Origin: Massilia violaceinigra
GTDB lineage: Bacteria > Pseudomonadota > Gammaproteobacteria > Burkholderiales > Burkholderiaceae_D
Length of the DNA stretch: 64,000 nucleotides
Direction: 5' to 3'
Assembly (NCBI RefSeq): GCF_002752675.1
Contig: NZ_CP024608.1
Location: 4,154,001-4,218,000 of the forward strand
Of this stretch, positions 1 to 8,700 are shown one piece after another. The position numbers were made by a program, and so were the translations under genes. The notes under the pieces are model-generated. The model saw nothing but the letters and a program-made list of their open reading frames with translations. It had not been told where the DNA came from and did not search any database. Each line of letters opens with the position of its first letter. Within the stretch, counting starts at the first letter, position 1.

Positions 1-246
1 CTGCTGCCGAAGGCACGCGGCGCCGGTATCGCCCAGGAAGCGTCGCGCGCCGTGATCGAGCATGCGTTTCAGGTGTTTCGGTGGGAGTCGGTCGACACGT
101 ACATGAATGACGATAACCACGCGGCGCGCGCGCTGGTGCTGCGCCTTGGCGCAACGTTGACAGGGCGTTCCCGCTTTCCGGATGGTCTGGAGCGTGACGT
201 TTTTCGTCTTCCCCGGCCGAACCCGATGGCCGCTTCCGAAGAATAA
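1..246 (+). CDS. GNAT family N-acetyltransferase, C-terminal part
   Basis: The reading frame is open from base 1, so only the last 81 residues of the protein are present and the start lies outside the window. The visible part has the end of the acetyl-CoA-binding helix (GAGIAQEASRAVIEHAF) and the RimJ/RimL-style segment with N-x-AARALVLRLGA followed by a GRSRFPDGLERDVF strand. These enzymes move an acetyl group from acetyl-CoA to an amine, often a protein N terminus or a small molecule; the substrate cannot be told from this fragment. The next gene is on the other strand, ending 36 bases away, so the two are convergent. Confidence 0.7.
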   Translation: MLPKARGAGIAQEASRAVIEHAFQVFRWESVDTYMNDDNHAARALVLRLGATLTGRSRFPDGLERDVFRLPRPNPMAASEE

Positions 247-281
247 GGGCAGGCCGTGCTTGCGGGCGCCTGACGCGACTG

Positions 282-1055
282 TCAGCGCAAGCCGTAACGC
301 TCGCGCAGCGCTTGCAGGGTGCCGTTCTTTTCCAGCCGCGCGATGGCGGCGTTCACGCGCGCCAGGTCGTCCGGCGTGGTGCTGGCCCGGCTGAGCATCA
401 GGTGCACCGGCGCCTGCTGCACCACAAAGGGCAGCTGGCGCAGCACCAGCTTCTGGCGCTGCGCCTCATACAGCACGGCGGCGCGGTCGCCCATGATCAG
501 CGGCGCGCGTCCGGCGCCGAGCATGCGCATGCCCTGATCGAACGAGGCGAAATCGAACAGGCGGCCGCTGGCGCGCAGCGTTGGCGCGGCCTGCGCGAAT
601 CCGGACCCGTACCAGCCGATGCGCGGCGCCAGCAGGGCGGCCTGTCCGCGCGCCAGCGCCGGCATGCCATTGATGCCCGCGTAGCGCGCATAGTCGCGCG
701 CCAGTGCGAACAGCGCCACCGTCTCGTGGCGGTAGGCGTTGGAAAAGCGCGCGAAACGGCGCCGTTCGGGCGTGTCGGTGGCGGCCAGCATCAGGTCGAA
801 TTCGCCGCGCTCGAACAGCAGCATGCGGCGCACGGTCGGCATCGGCGGCGCCGTCACCAGGGTGCAGCCGGCTTCCTTGAAGATGGCCTTGGCCATGTCC
901 ATATCGAGGCCGGTCTGGACGTTTTCCTCATTGGTGAAGGAGTAGGGCGGCCACTCCTCGCTGACCATGTTCAGCGGCCGGCTGCAGGCGAGCGCCTGCC
1001 CGCTCGCCAGAACGGCGGCGGCCAGCAGCGCCGTTACAGTGCGCGCAGACGCCAT
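282..1055 (-). CDS. Periplasmic substrate-binding protein (SBP_bac_3 family)
   Basis: A 257-residue protein with a signal peptide of about 24 residues ending in GQALA-C. The mature start (LNMVSEEWPPYSF) and the following GLDMDMAKAIFKEAG are typical of family 3 solute-binding proteins for amino acids or similar small molecules, and the C terminus (NAAIARLEKNGTLQALRERYG) is a standard ending for them. The ATG at 1055 was chosen because it directly precedes the signal peptide; a longer in-frame extension to 1367 has no such features and would run through the methyltransferase gene. No permease or ATPase is nearby, so this is an orphan binding protein. It overlaps the end of the upstream methyltransferase gene by 22 bases, which suggests a two-gene operon. 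Confidence 0.75.
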   Translation of the reverse strand: MASARTVTALLAAAVLASGQALACSRPLNMVSEEWPPYSFTNEENVQTGLDMDMAKAIFKEAGCTLVTAPPMPTVRRMLLFERGEFDLMLAATDTPERRRFARFSNAYRHETVALFALARDYARYAGINGMPALARGQAALLAPRIGWYGSGFAQAAPTLRASGRLFDFASFDQGMRMLGAGRAPLIMGDRAAVLYEAQRQKLVLRQLPFVVQQAPVHLMLSRASTTPDDLARVNAAIARLEKNGTLQALRERYGLR

Positions 1056-2191
1056 AGCGATGTCAGTTCGGCGGCGCGTGCGGCATGCTGCGGGTCGGTG
1101 GGGTCGCTGGCGCGCGGGTGGGTGGGGCGTACGTCGTGGCGCTCGACCACCTGCAGGCCGCCGGCCGCGATCAGCGCCAGCAACTGCTCGCGCGGACGCA
1201 GGCCGAGGTGCTCGGCCAGGTCGGACAGGATCAGCCAGCCCTCGCCGCCGGGCGCCAGATGGGCCGCCAAGCCTTTCAAAAAGCCCTTGAGCATGCGGCT
1301 GTCCGGATCGTACACCGCGTATTCGATCGAGGAACTCGGGCGCCCCGGCAGCCAGGGAGGATTGCACACCACCAGGTTAGCGCGTCCCTCGGGGAACAGG
1401 TCGGCCTGGACCACCTCGACCTTGCCCGACACGCCCAGGCGCTGCAGGTTTTCGCTCGCGCAGGAGAGGGCGCGCGCATCCATGTCGGTAGCGACCACGC
1501 GCCCGACGCCGCGCTGCGCCAGCAGGGCCGCCAGCACGCCGGTGCCGGTGCCGATATCGAAGGCCAGCGCGCACGCGGGCGGCAGCGGGGCGTCGGCCAC
1601 CAGCGCCACGTACTCGCCGCGGATTGGCGAAAACACGCCGTAGTGGGGGTGGATGCGCGCTTCCAGCGCCGGAATCTCGACGCCGTTCTTGCGCCACTCG
1701 TGGGCGCCGATCAGGCCAAGCAGTTCGCGCATCGATGCCACGAACGGTTCGTCGCCGCGTCCGTAGGCTTCGTTGCAGGCTTGCTTGACGTCCGGCGCGC
1801 GGCGCAGCGGCACGCTGTAGTCGGCCTCGAACGGCAGCAGCAGCATGGCCAGCGTGCGCGCGCGCTGCGACTGGGCCTGGCGGTGCAGGTGGAACGCGTC
1901 GGCCGGCGAGGCAGGTACCTTGGCTGGCTTGGCGCGTCCGCCTTTATGGTCGGCGCGCCGCGCCAGCGCCTGCAGCAGCTGGCGCGCGTTGTGAAAGTCG
2001 CCGCGCCAGAGCAGGGCGGTGCCTTCGCAGGCCAGGCGATAGGCCACATCGGCCGGGGTTTTGTCATCGGCGATGACCACCTTTTTGGGCGGCGGCATGC
2101 CGCTCTCGGAGCGCCAGCGCGCACTGCGCGGCTGGCCCTCTTCGGTCCAGTGGATGCGCGCCGGGGCGTCGGCAGTGTGTTCAGGTTGCAT
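1034..2191 (-). CDS. Class I SAM-dependent methyltransferase (HemK/RlmG-like)
   Basis: A 385-residue protein. The SAM-binding motif I is DIGTGTGVLAALLA at about residue 215, followed by an acidic motif II (VVATDMDARAL) and the N-P-P-W motif IV (VVCNPPWLPG) near residue 283. NPPY/NPPW motifs mark methyltransferases that modify exocyclic or amide nitrogens of RNA, DNA or glutamine. The roughly 200-residue N-terminal region is not a recognised domain to me and probably binds the substrate. The substrate is not predictable from sequence alone. It is first in a minus-strand pair with the binding protein gene. Confidence 0.7.
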   Translation of the reverse strand: MQPEHTADAPARIHWTEEGQPRSARWRSESGMPPPKKVVIADDKTPADVAYRLACEGTALLWRGDFHNARQLLQALARRADHKGGRAKPAKVPASPADAFHLHRQAQSQRARTLAMLLLPFEADYSVPLRRAPDVKQACNEAYGRGDEPFVASMRELLGLIGAHEWRKNGVEIPALEARIHPHYGVFSPIRGEYVALVADAPLPPACALAFDIGTGTGVLAALLAQRGVGRVVATDMDARALSCASENLQRLGVSGKVEVVQADLFPEGRANLVVCNPPWLPGRPSSSIEYAVYDPDSRMLKGFLKGLAAHLAPGGEGWLILSDLAEHLGLRPREQLLALIAAGGLQVVERHDVRPTHPRASDPTDPQHAARAAELTSLWRLRAL

Positions 2192-2302
2192 GGGGGCGAT
2201 CGGTCAGTGGTGCAAAAACGGAAAACGGCAAGCGCCCCGTGCGGGCGCGGGGCGTCAATATGACTATTATACGTGGGCCGGGCGTGCCGTCAGGCCGCGC
2301 CC

Positions 2303-3142
2303 TCAGGCGCTGGCGAAGATGCTGGCGGCGGAGGCGCCGCCGTAAGAGTTGGCCAGCGCCTTGCTGCGGTCCAGTGGGGCCGCGGCCGGTTCTTCCGCAC
2401 GCGGACGGGGCGCGAGCAGGGCGGCGCGGTCGACCAGGCGCAGCAGCCGCAGGCTCAGATTGCCGCCCAGGCTGTCGCCATTCTCGCCCGACGATCCCTT
2501 GACGGGCGCCTGCAGCTCGCGTCCGAGCAGTTTGAACAGTTCGTTCAGGCTGCCGGGGAACTTGACGGGCGGCAGCGGTTTGCCGGTCAGCACCAATACA
2601 TCGGGCGCATCGAGCTGGGCCGGGCGGCTGGCGGGCGCCGCCGCTTCGGTGGCGGCGCTGGCGCTGGCCTCGTATTTGACCTCCAGCTCGAAATCGAAAG
2701 TCTGGCCGTCGGCCGTGACCAGCTGGCCGGTGCCGATGAAGCTGGCGCTCTCGTTGAGGGAAAAGGCGCTGCCGCGCACGCTGCCGCTCTGGCTGGCCGA
2801 GGCTGAAAACGCCGACTGGGCCTGCACCGATACCGCATCGAACCTGACGCTGGCGCCCTTGGCGGCGTCGCCGAACAGTTTGCCGACGAAAGTATCGAGA
2901 AATTTCTGGGCTACATCGACGGTCGACGTGGCCAGCTCGTTCACGCGGTTCGTCAGGCTCTGCGAGGACAGGCTGACGTTATCGTTGTACAGGGAGACCG
3001 GATCGACCACCGGCAGGCGCGCGGCGACATTGCCGCTGGCGGGCGCCAGCTGCGCGCCGACACCCCTGCCGCCAGCCTGCGCGGGGGCAGGAAGAATGGT
3101 GGAGGCGGGCGGGCGGGCGCTCAGGGCGGACAAGAAAGACAT
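2303..3142 (-). CDS. Hypothetical protein behind a sigma28-like promoter
   Basis: A 279-residue protein that I do not recognise with certainty. There is no signal peptide or membrane segment. Residues about 45-165 are rich in Ser, Ala and Asp/Asn (VSLYNDNVSLSSQSLTNRV; SFIGTGQLVTADGQTFDFEL), a pattern also seen in poorly characterised proteins with a DUF5610-like region. The C-terminal third is Pro/Ala/Arg-rich. It starts with ATG at 3142, and a sequence close to the flagellar sigma28 consensus lies 36-62 bases upstream on the same strand. If that promoter is real, the protein belongs to the motility regulon. Assignment beyond hypothetical is inference. Confidence 0.65.
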   Translation of the reverse strand: MSFLSALSARPPASTILPAPAQAGGRGVGAQLAPASGNVAARLPVVDPVSLYNDNVSLSSQSLTNRVNELATSTVDVAQKFLDTFVGKLFGDAAKGASVRFDAVSVQAQSAFSASASQSGSVRGSAFSLNESASFIGTGQLVTADGQTFDFELEVKYEASASAATEAAAPASRPAQLDAPDVLVLTGKPLPPVKFPGSLNELFKLLGRELQAPVKGSSGENGDSLGGNLSLRLLRLVDRAALLAPRPRAEEPAAAPLDRSKALANSYGGASAASIFASA

Positions 3143-3177
3143 GGCGGTCAGACAATAAAAAAGTTGCGTTACTGACC

Positions 3178-3204
3178 ATAACGGCAGCCATGCCGATTAC
3201 TTTA
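3178..3204 (-). promoter_or_regulatory. Sigma28 (FliA)-like promoter
   Basis: Read on the minus strand this is TAAAGTAA, 11 bases, then GCCGTTAT. The FliA consensus is TAAAGTTT, N11, GCCGATAA, so spacing is exact and 6 of 8 bases match in each box. It lies directly upstream of the 279-residue protein starting at 3142, within an AT-rich stretch. Confidence 0.45.
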
Positions 3205-3246
3205 GTTATTTTTCTATTATTTTTTTATTGCCTTGAGGAATCTCAA

Positions 3247-3459
3247 TCAATGGTGATGGGACCATTGCCCTTCTGGCGATGCGAGATAGGATTCAACAGC
3301 GTCCTTGTTTCCGGTGGCATGGCGTTTCAGGACCCCGCACCCGCACACGCCCTGGTAGGGCTGGATGTGGGAACAGGCGGAGACTTTCTGCAGGAATACT
3401 TTGACAGGTTTCTCGCAGTTGGCGCATTTGAAAGTGAGCACGCGGGCGGGTTTTGACAT
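3247..3459 (-). CDS. Small Cys-rich protein, putative zinc binding
   Basis: A 70-residue protein starting MSKPARVLTFKCANC. Four cysteines, arranged as C-x2-C near residues 12-15 and C-G-C near residues 43-45, could form a zinc ribbon. The ORF can be extended upstream to 3534, but the extension (MPGQQLTACAHPGDK) looks random. The Shine-Dalgarno in front of 3459 is weak, so the start is uncertain. Function unknown. Confidence 0.5.
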   Translation of the reverse strand: MSKPARVLTFKCANCEKPVKVFLQKVSACSHIQPYQGVCGCGVLKRHATGNKDAVESYLASPEGQWSHHH

Positions 3460-3581
3460 AGGGAAGATCCGGACGTAAAAAACGCGCATTTTATCACCGG
3501 GGTGCGCGCACGCAGTCAACTGCTGGCCTGGCACAGCGTTAACGGATCAGGCCCCCGGGCGAAGTGATCGAGACAGGATGC

Positions 3582-3743
3582 ATGATGAACATCGACAAGC
3601 AACCAAGCAAGGAAAGCGTGCGCCAGTGGCTGCGCGCGCAAATCGCCCAGCGCCGCCCGCCGCCCGACCCGCAGGAAATCCGGCGCGAACTGGGATGGGA
3701 GCTGGCGAAGGTGCGCCCGGCCAAGCCGAAACGCCAGGATTGA
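3582..3743 (+). CDS. Small hypothetical protein (53 residues)
   Basis: A short ORF starting ATGATGAAC at 3582, preceded by AGACAGGA at a good ribosome-binding distance. The product is amphipathic and basic, with a central helix (SVRQWLRAQIAQRRP) and a second one (QEIRRELGWELAKV). Codon use is GC-rich at third positions, like real genes here. It lies alone between a divergent small gene and a pseudogene fragment that converges on it. No function can be assigned; it resembles small conserved hypotheticals of this family, but I cannot confirm homologues. Confidence 0.5.
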   Translation: MMNIDKQPSKESVRQWLRAQIAQRRPPPDPQEIRRELGWELAKVRPAKPKRQD

Positions 3744-3759
3744 CGTCTGCCGTTTTTGG

Positions 3760-4010
3760 ACGGCCACAGTACTGCTGCCGCCGCCGTCCGGTTGCACCAA
3801 GATGCGCGTTGCAATGCGCTTGGTCACCTCCTGCACCTGCGAGATCACGCCGGCCTCGTGGCCTATCGCCTACAGCCCGTCCAGCGCATCCATGGCTGCC
3901 CTGAGGGTGCCGCTATCGAGGCTGCCCAAACCTTCGTCGATGAATAACGACTCGACCTTTACCCGGTTCGATGACAGCGATACCACTCCGGCGCCAGCGC
4001 CTTTCAGAGC
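3760..4010 (-). pseudogene. sbcC: 3' remnant of sbcC (nuclease SbcCD subunit C)
   Basis: Translating the minus strand gives SLSSNRVKVESLFIDEG, then LGSLDSGTLRAAMDALDGL, an in-frame TAG stop, and AIGHEAGVISQVQEVTKRIA. This matches the C-terminal Walker B / D-loop region of SbcC (family pattern ESLFIDEGFGxLD...ALDxLQxxGRxVGVISHV). Only about 80 residues of a roughly 1000-residue protein remain, the frame is interrupted, and no sbcD is near. It is therefore a decayed fragment. The exact limits are approximate, since similarity fades on both sides. Confidence 0.7.
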
Positions 4011-4038
4011 GTCGACAGTATGTTGGTATCGAATAAGA

Positions 4039-4578
4039 CTAGCGCCATTCCTCCCTCATTTCTTTTTGAAATTGAAGACCGTCTTTGGGTGTGTCGCCGC
4101 GATCTTTCCACATGCCGAACATCGAATTGAGTGCCGCAGTGCGCCTGGCACGGGCGCTCTTCAATGCCTCCTCGCCCGACTCCTGCTCGTTCGGCGGATG
4201 ATTGACCGAAGACGGCGAACCAAGCCCGGCTTCCGACGCGCTTGTGTCTACGTCCAAGCGCAATTGCTCGCTTTCACCTTTGACGTCGATATTGCAGCTG
4301 ACTGAAGTGTGCGCCAGCGGGACGCACAGGTTCACCCCCGCCCCAGCGCTGCTGGACCAGGTGAATCGAAGAACATTCTTGCCTTCAACGCTTTTCCCTT
4401 TTTCACCAAAAGCGGTGACGTAGTTCAGGTGAAAATGCGTCGAGTACGATAACTTGGAAGATGTGCCGGGCTCGCTGCCCGTCAGCGCATCCTGGTCATT
4501 GCCAGGCAACGCGTCCTCGGCAGAGGGATGCTCCGGGTCCGGTGTGAAGGTGCCGCATTTCTCATAAAGTGAGCTCAT
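4039..4578 (-). CDS. Hypothetical protein with antitoxin-like C-terminal tail
   Basis: A 179-residue protein starting at ATG 4578 with a good Shine-Dalgarno (GGGAGC, 5 bases before the start). Residues 1-40 are acidic and Pro/Asp-rich; residues about 40-115 have alternating hydrophobic residues consistent with beta strands (YSTHFHLNYVTAFGEK; VLRFTWSSSAGAGVNL). Residues about 145-179 (RRTAALNSMFGMWKD..., ending QKEMREEWR) resemble the C-terminal toxin-binding tail of some type II antitoxins. No toxin gene is adjacent. Codon use is less GC-biased than in neighbours, and it sits next to the sbcC remnant, so it may have been acquired. The antitoxin link is inference from pattern only. Confidence 0.55.
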   Translation of the reverse strand: MSSLYEKCGTFTPDPEHPSAEDALPGNDQDALTGSEPGTSSKLSYSTHFHLNYVTAFGEKGKSVEGKNVLRFTWSSSAGAGVNLCVPLAHTSVSCNIDVKGESEQLRLDVDTSASEAGLGSPSSVNHPPNEQESGEEALKSARARRTAALNSMFGMWKDRGDTPKDGLQFQKEMREEWR

Positions 4579-4785
4579 CTTTTGCTCCCGTTGGTCGATT
4601 CATGCCGTCTCAGGCTAGCTCACTTCAGCCGTGACGACCCGGCGCTTCGGTACAAAAAATGACATGGTCGCCGGCGGGAAATACCGCTGCCGCCAATGCC
4701 CCGCATGAATGGCTGTTGTGCCCGCTCAGCGGTCATCCGGTCGCCGCTGCTACAGTCAAAGCGGACGGTCAAACCGGAGAACGCC

Positions 4786-5796
4786 ATGCTTGCTCGACTT
4801 CGTTTTTTGCTGTGCGCGTCGCTGTGCGCCGCGCTCGCCATGCCGGCAACGGCGGCGGTGCGTTTCCTGGCGCTGGGCGACGCCGGCGAAGGCAATCCGG
4901 CCCAGTACGCGATGGGCAAGGCCATGACGGCGCTGTGCGCGCGCAAGGGTTGCGACTTCGTGATTTATCTCGGCGACAATTTCTACGGGCAAGGAATCAC
5001 CCGCCCCGACGATCCCCAGTTCCAGCAAAAATTCGAGCTGCCCTACGCCGGCCTCGACCTGCCGTTCTACGCCATGCTGGGCAACCACGACTACGGCGAT
5101 CCGCCCCTGGACTACTGGAAGCCGCAGTTCCAGATTGCCTACACCTGGCGCTCGGCGCGCTGGAAAATGCCGCACCCGTTCTACCTGGTCCAGAAAGGCG
5201 AGGTGGCCCTGTTCGCGCTCGACACCACCGGCTATCTGCAGGGCGTCAACACCGATGTACAGCGCGCGTGGCTGGCCGGCGCCCTGGCCATTTCCCGGGC
5301 AAAGTGGAATATCGTGGCCGGCCACCATTCCTACCTGTCCAATGGTGAGCATGGCAACGCGGGTAACTATGAAGGATGCGGCAATTTTTGCCCGGCGATC
5401 GTCAACGGCGCGCCTCTCAAGGATCTGTTCGAGGACATTATTTGTGGCAACGCCGACATTGTCCTCAGCGCTCACGACCACAACCTGCAGTGGCCCAAGT
5501 CGCGCTGCGGCACCGAATTCATCGTCTCCGGCGCCGGCTCGAAAACCACCCGCCTGGTGCGGCGCGACGCCAATCCGGTGCATTTTGAACATGACCGCAC
5601 GCCCGGCTTCCTGTGGGCCAGCATCGAGGGCGAGCGGTTCAGCGCCGAGCTCTACGACCTCAATGGCAAGCTGCTGTACAAGCGCAGCATCACCAAGGCC
5701 GCGCGGCCCGCCTGGCGCTGCACCCGGCCGTGGCCCGGTTACGCCGGCTGCCTGCCGGCGCAGCTCCAGCCCGAGGCAGGCGGCGCCGGCGACTGA
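4786..5796 (+). CDS. Secreted metallophosphoesterase, acid-phosphatase-like
   Basis: A 336-residue protein with a signal peptide of about 22 residues (LLCASLCAALAMPATAA). It carries the calcineurin-like phosphoesterase motifs in order: GDAGEG, GDNFYGQGI, GNHDYGD, AGHHSYLS and SAHDHNLQ. The GDNFY form is typical of purple/tartrate-resistant acid phosphatases (ACP5-like), which hydrolyse phosphate esters with a two-metal centre. The ATG at 4786 is preceded by GGAGA and gives the signal peptide; an upstream in-frame ATG at 4696 adds only a random-looking extension. The protein is probably periplasmic. It converges on the cyclase gene with a 3-base gap. Confidence 0.8.
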   Translation: MLARLRFLLCASLCAALAMPATAAVRFLALGDAGEGNPAQYAMGKAMTALCARKGCDFVIYLGDNFYGQGITRPDDPQFQQKFELPYAGLDLPFYAMLGNHDYGDPPLDYWKPQFQIAYTWRSARWKMPHPFYLVQKGEVALFALDTTGYLQGVNTDVQRAWLAGALAISRAKWNIVAGHHSYLSNGEHGNAGNYEGCGNFCPAIVNGAPLKDLFEDIICGNADIVLSAHDHNLQWPKSRCGTEFIVSGAGSKTTRLVRRDANPVHFEHDRTPGFLWASIEGERFSAELYDLNGKLLYKRSITKAARPAWRCTRPWPGYAGCLPAQLQPEAGGAGD

Positions 5797-5799
5797 CCC

Positions 5800-8700
5800 T
5801 CAGGCCGCGGCGCGCCAGGTATTGCGCCCGGCCTGCTTGGCCTGGTACAGCTGCATGTCGGCCTGCTGCAGCAGCGCGTCTGGATCGGGCGTCCCATCGG
5901 GCGTCCCATCGGGCGTGCCGCCGCTGAAGTAGGCCAGGCCGATGCTGGCCGACACCGACACCGTGACCATGCCCAGCTCGAACGGCGCCTGCATCGCGCT
6001 GACGATCTTGGCCGCGATGGCCGCCGCGTCTTCCGGGCGCGCCAGCTTTTCCATGATGATCGTGAATTCGTCGCCGCCCAGGCGCGCCACGGTATCGCTG
6101 GCGCGCAGGGTTTGCGTCAGGCGCGCGGAAAACGCCTTGAGCAGGGCGTCGCCCACATGGTGGCCATAGGTATCGTTGACCGGCTTGAAATGGTCGACGT
6201 CCATGTACATCAGCGCCATCAGATGGCCATCGTCGGCGCTCTCGCGCATGGCCACGCTGAGCTTGTGCAGGAAGCCGGCGCGGTTGGCCAGCCCGGTCAG
6301 GGCGTCGACCTGGGCCAGTTTGAGCAGGCGTTTCTTCTCGCGCTTTTGCGAGGTGATGTCCTGGCGCATGACGTGAAAGCCGACCACCGTCACGCCATCT
6401 TCGCCCAGTTGCGGGATATAGGTCACTTCCAGCGCCCGTTCGGCGCCTTCGGGCCCGTCGTGCTCCTCGAAGACCAGGGTCTCGCCCTTGAGCGCGCGCA
6501 GGATGTACGGTTCGAGCGTGGCGAAACGCTTTTCGCCCACGGTCTGGCGCACCGTCATGCCCGGCACGTCGGCGCCATCGCGCCCGAACTCGCGGTGATA
6601 GGCCAGGTTGTGGAAGCGGTAGACCTGGTTGGCGTCGATGTAGGCCACCATGGCCGGCAGCGTATCGGCGATGGTGCGCAGGCGCGCCTCGCTTTCGCGC
6701 AGCGCCAGTTCGGCTTCGCGCAGGGTGGTGATGTCGTCGATGGTGCCCACAAAACCTTCGATCCGTTCGCCGATGCGCACCGCCGCCACCTTGACGGAGG
6801 CCCATACCACGCTGCCGTCCGGACGCCGGCAGCGCACCACTTTCTTGAACGGCTCCGGGTTCCTGCGCTGGTGCTGGAAGATGGCATTGAGGCTGTCGCG
6901 TTCCTCCGGGTGGAGCGCGCCGGTCCAGCCGCGGCCCAGGGCCTGTTCGCGCGTCAGGCCGGTGATGATCTCGAACATGCGGTTGACGTAGGTACAGTTG
7001 CCGCGCAGGTCGGCGCGGATCAGGCCGAGCGGGGAAGCGTTGGTGATCGCGGTCAGCTGCGCTTCGCTGTTGCGCAGGTTCTGTTCCTGCTCATGGCGTC
7101 GCGTCACGTCTTCGGCGATGCACAAAATGTATTCGATGGCGCCGGCGCTGTCGAACAGCGGCACCGACACCGTGTGCAGGTAGCGCAGTTCGCCGTCGGG
7201 ACGGCGCAGCGGTTTTTCGGGCAGGTCCACCGCCGCCGGACAGGCCAGCATGGCGCGGTCTTCCTCCGGGCTGCAGAGGGCGAAATCGGGGGCGAAGGCG
7301 ATGCGGTCGATCTTGCCGATGACATCGTCGGCGGCGTAGCCGGTGGCCGCTTCGGCGGCCTTGTTCCACACGACCATGGTGCCGAAGCTGGCCGGGCGCA
7401 CGCTCTTGACGTAAATGAGCAGCGGAAGGTGCTCGATGAGCGATTGCAGAAACCCGCGGTTGCCGCTGATTTCGAGTTCGGCCAGCTTGCGCGCGCTGAT
7501 GTCGCGCCAGCTCACCGCCACCCCGCCTGGAATCGGCACGATCTGATGGCGGATCCACACCGCCCGCTCGCCGGGGGCGCGCAGCTCGACTTCTTCTTCG
7601 AGCGGCTGCGATTCGAGCAGCACCCGGGCGTAGCGTTCGAGGAACGGCGGGTCGACGTCGCACGGCAGCAGCGGCAGGATGCCCTGTCCGGTGACGGCGC
7701 CGCGCGTATGCCCCAGCATGGCCGCGCCCTTGTCGTTGATGTCGGCCACGACGAAGTCGACGATCTTGCCGTCGGCGTCGCGGCGCGCCTTGAGGAACAT
7801 GACGCCATCGAGGCTGCCCTCGGCCGCCGCGCGCGAGGTGGCCTGGGCGTCGCGCGCGGCGCGCATGCTGGCGCGCAGGCGCGCGCTCTGGCGCATCAGC
7901 AGCGCCGTCACCGCGACGATGGCCAGGGTCGCGGCCAGCGCCATCCACAGGTAACGGATGCGGTGGCGCTCGAATTTTTCCATCGCGGCGCGCTCGGTGA
8001 TGCCCACCACCGCCACCAGCGCGTAGCGGTCCATGTCGCTGTAGCTGTAGATGCGCGCGATGCGGTCCGGCGGCGCGGTCGCTTCCAGTTCCTCGGTGGG
8101 CACGCCGCCCACTTTGCGCGCACTGAAGCCCAGGCCTTCGCCGACGAACAGGCGCTCGCCCACGCGCCCGATGGTCAGCCGGGCGTCGTGCGCCCACAGG
8201 AACAGGGCCGCCTCGTCGTCGACGTTGACGCGGTCGTAGTCGTCGACGAAGTAGAGCGGATCGATCATGATCACGATGGCGCCGGCGAACTTGCCGTCGC
8301 CATCGTTGAGGCGGCGCGCGATCTGGATCAGCCACTTGCCGCTGCGCGGCTCGATCACCGGGGTCGAGAACTGGGAGGCGTCGCCGGCGCCGCCCGCAAG
8401 TGCCAGGAACCACGACGTGCCGGCGGTGGGGCCGGGACCGGCGCTGAAGCCATTGGCACTGTCGAGTACCTTGCCGTGGCGGTCGATCAGGGCCATCGGC
8501 AGGTTGAGCTTGGCCGGCAGTACGCTGTCGAGCAGGCCGTTGCGCTGGGCGAATTCGGCCAGGCGCAGGCCGCCGTCGGTTTCCTCGAATTTGAGCTTGA
8601 AAAGCTGGGTCGCGTGGTCGCTCTGGCGCAGGATGTGGCTGACATGTTCGGACAGCACGCGCGCCAGTGCCTGGCTGGACAGTACCGCATCGTGATGGGC

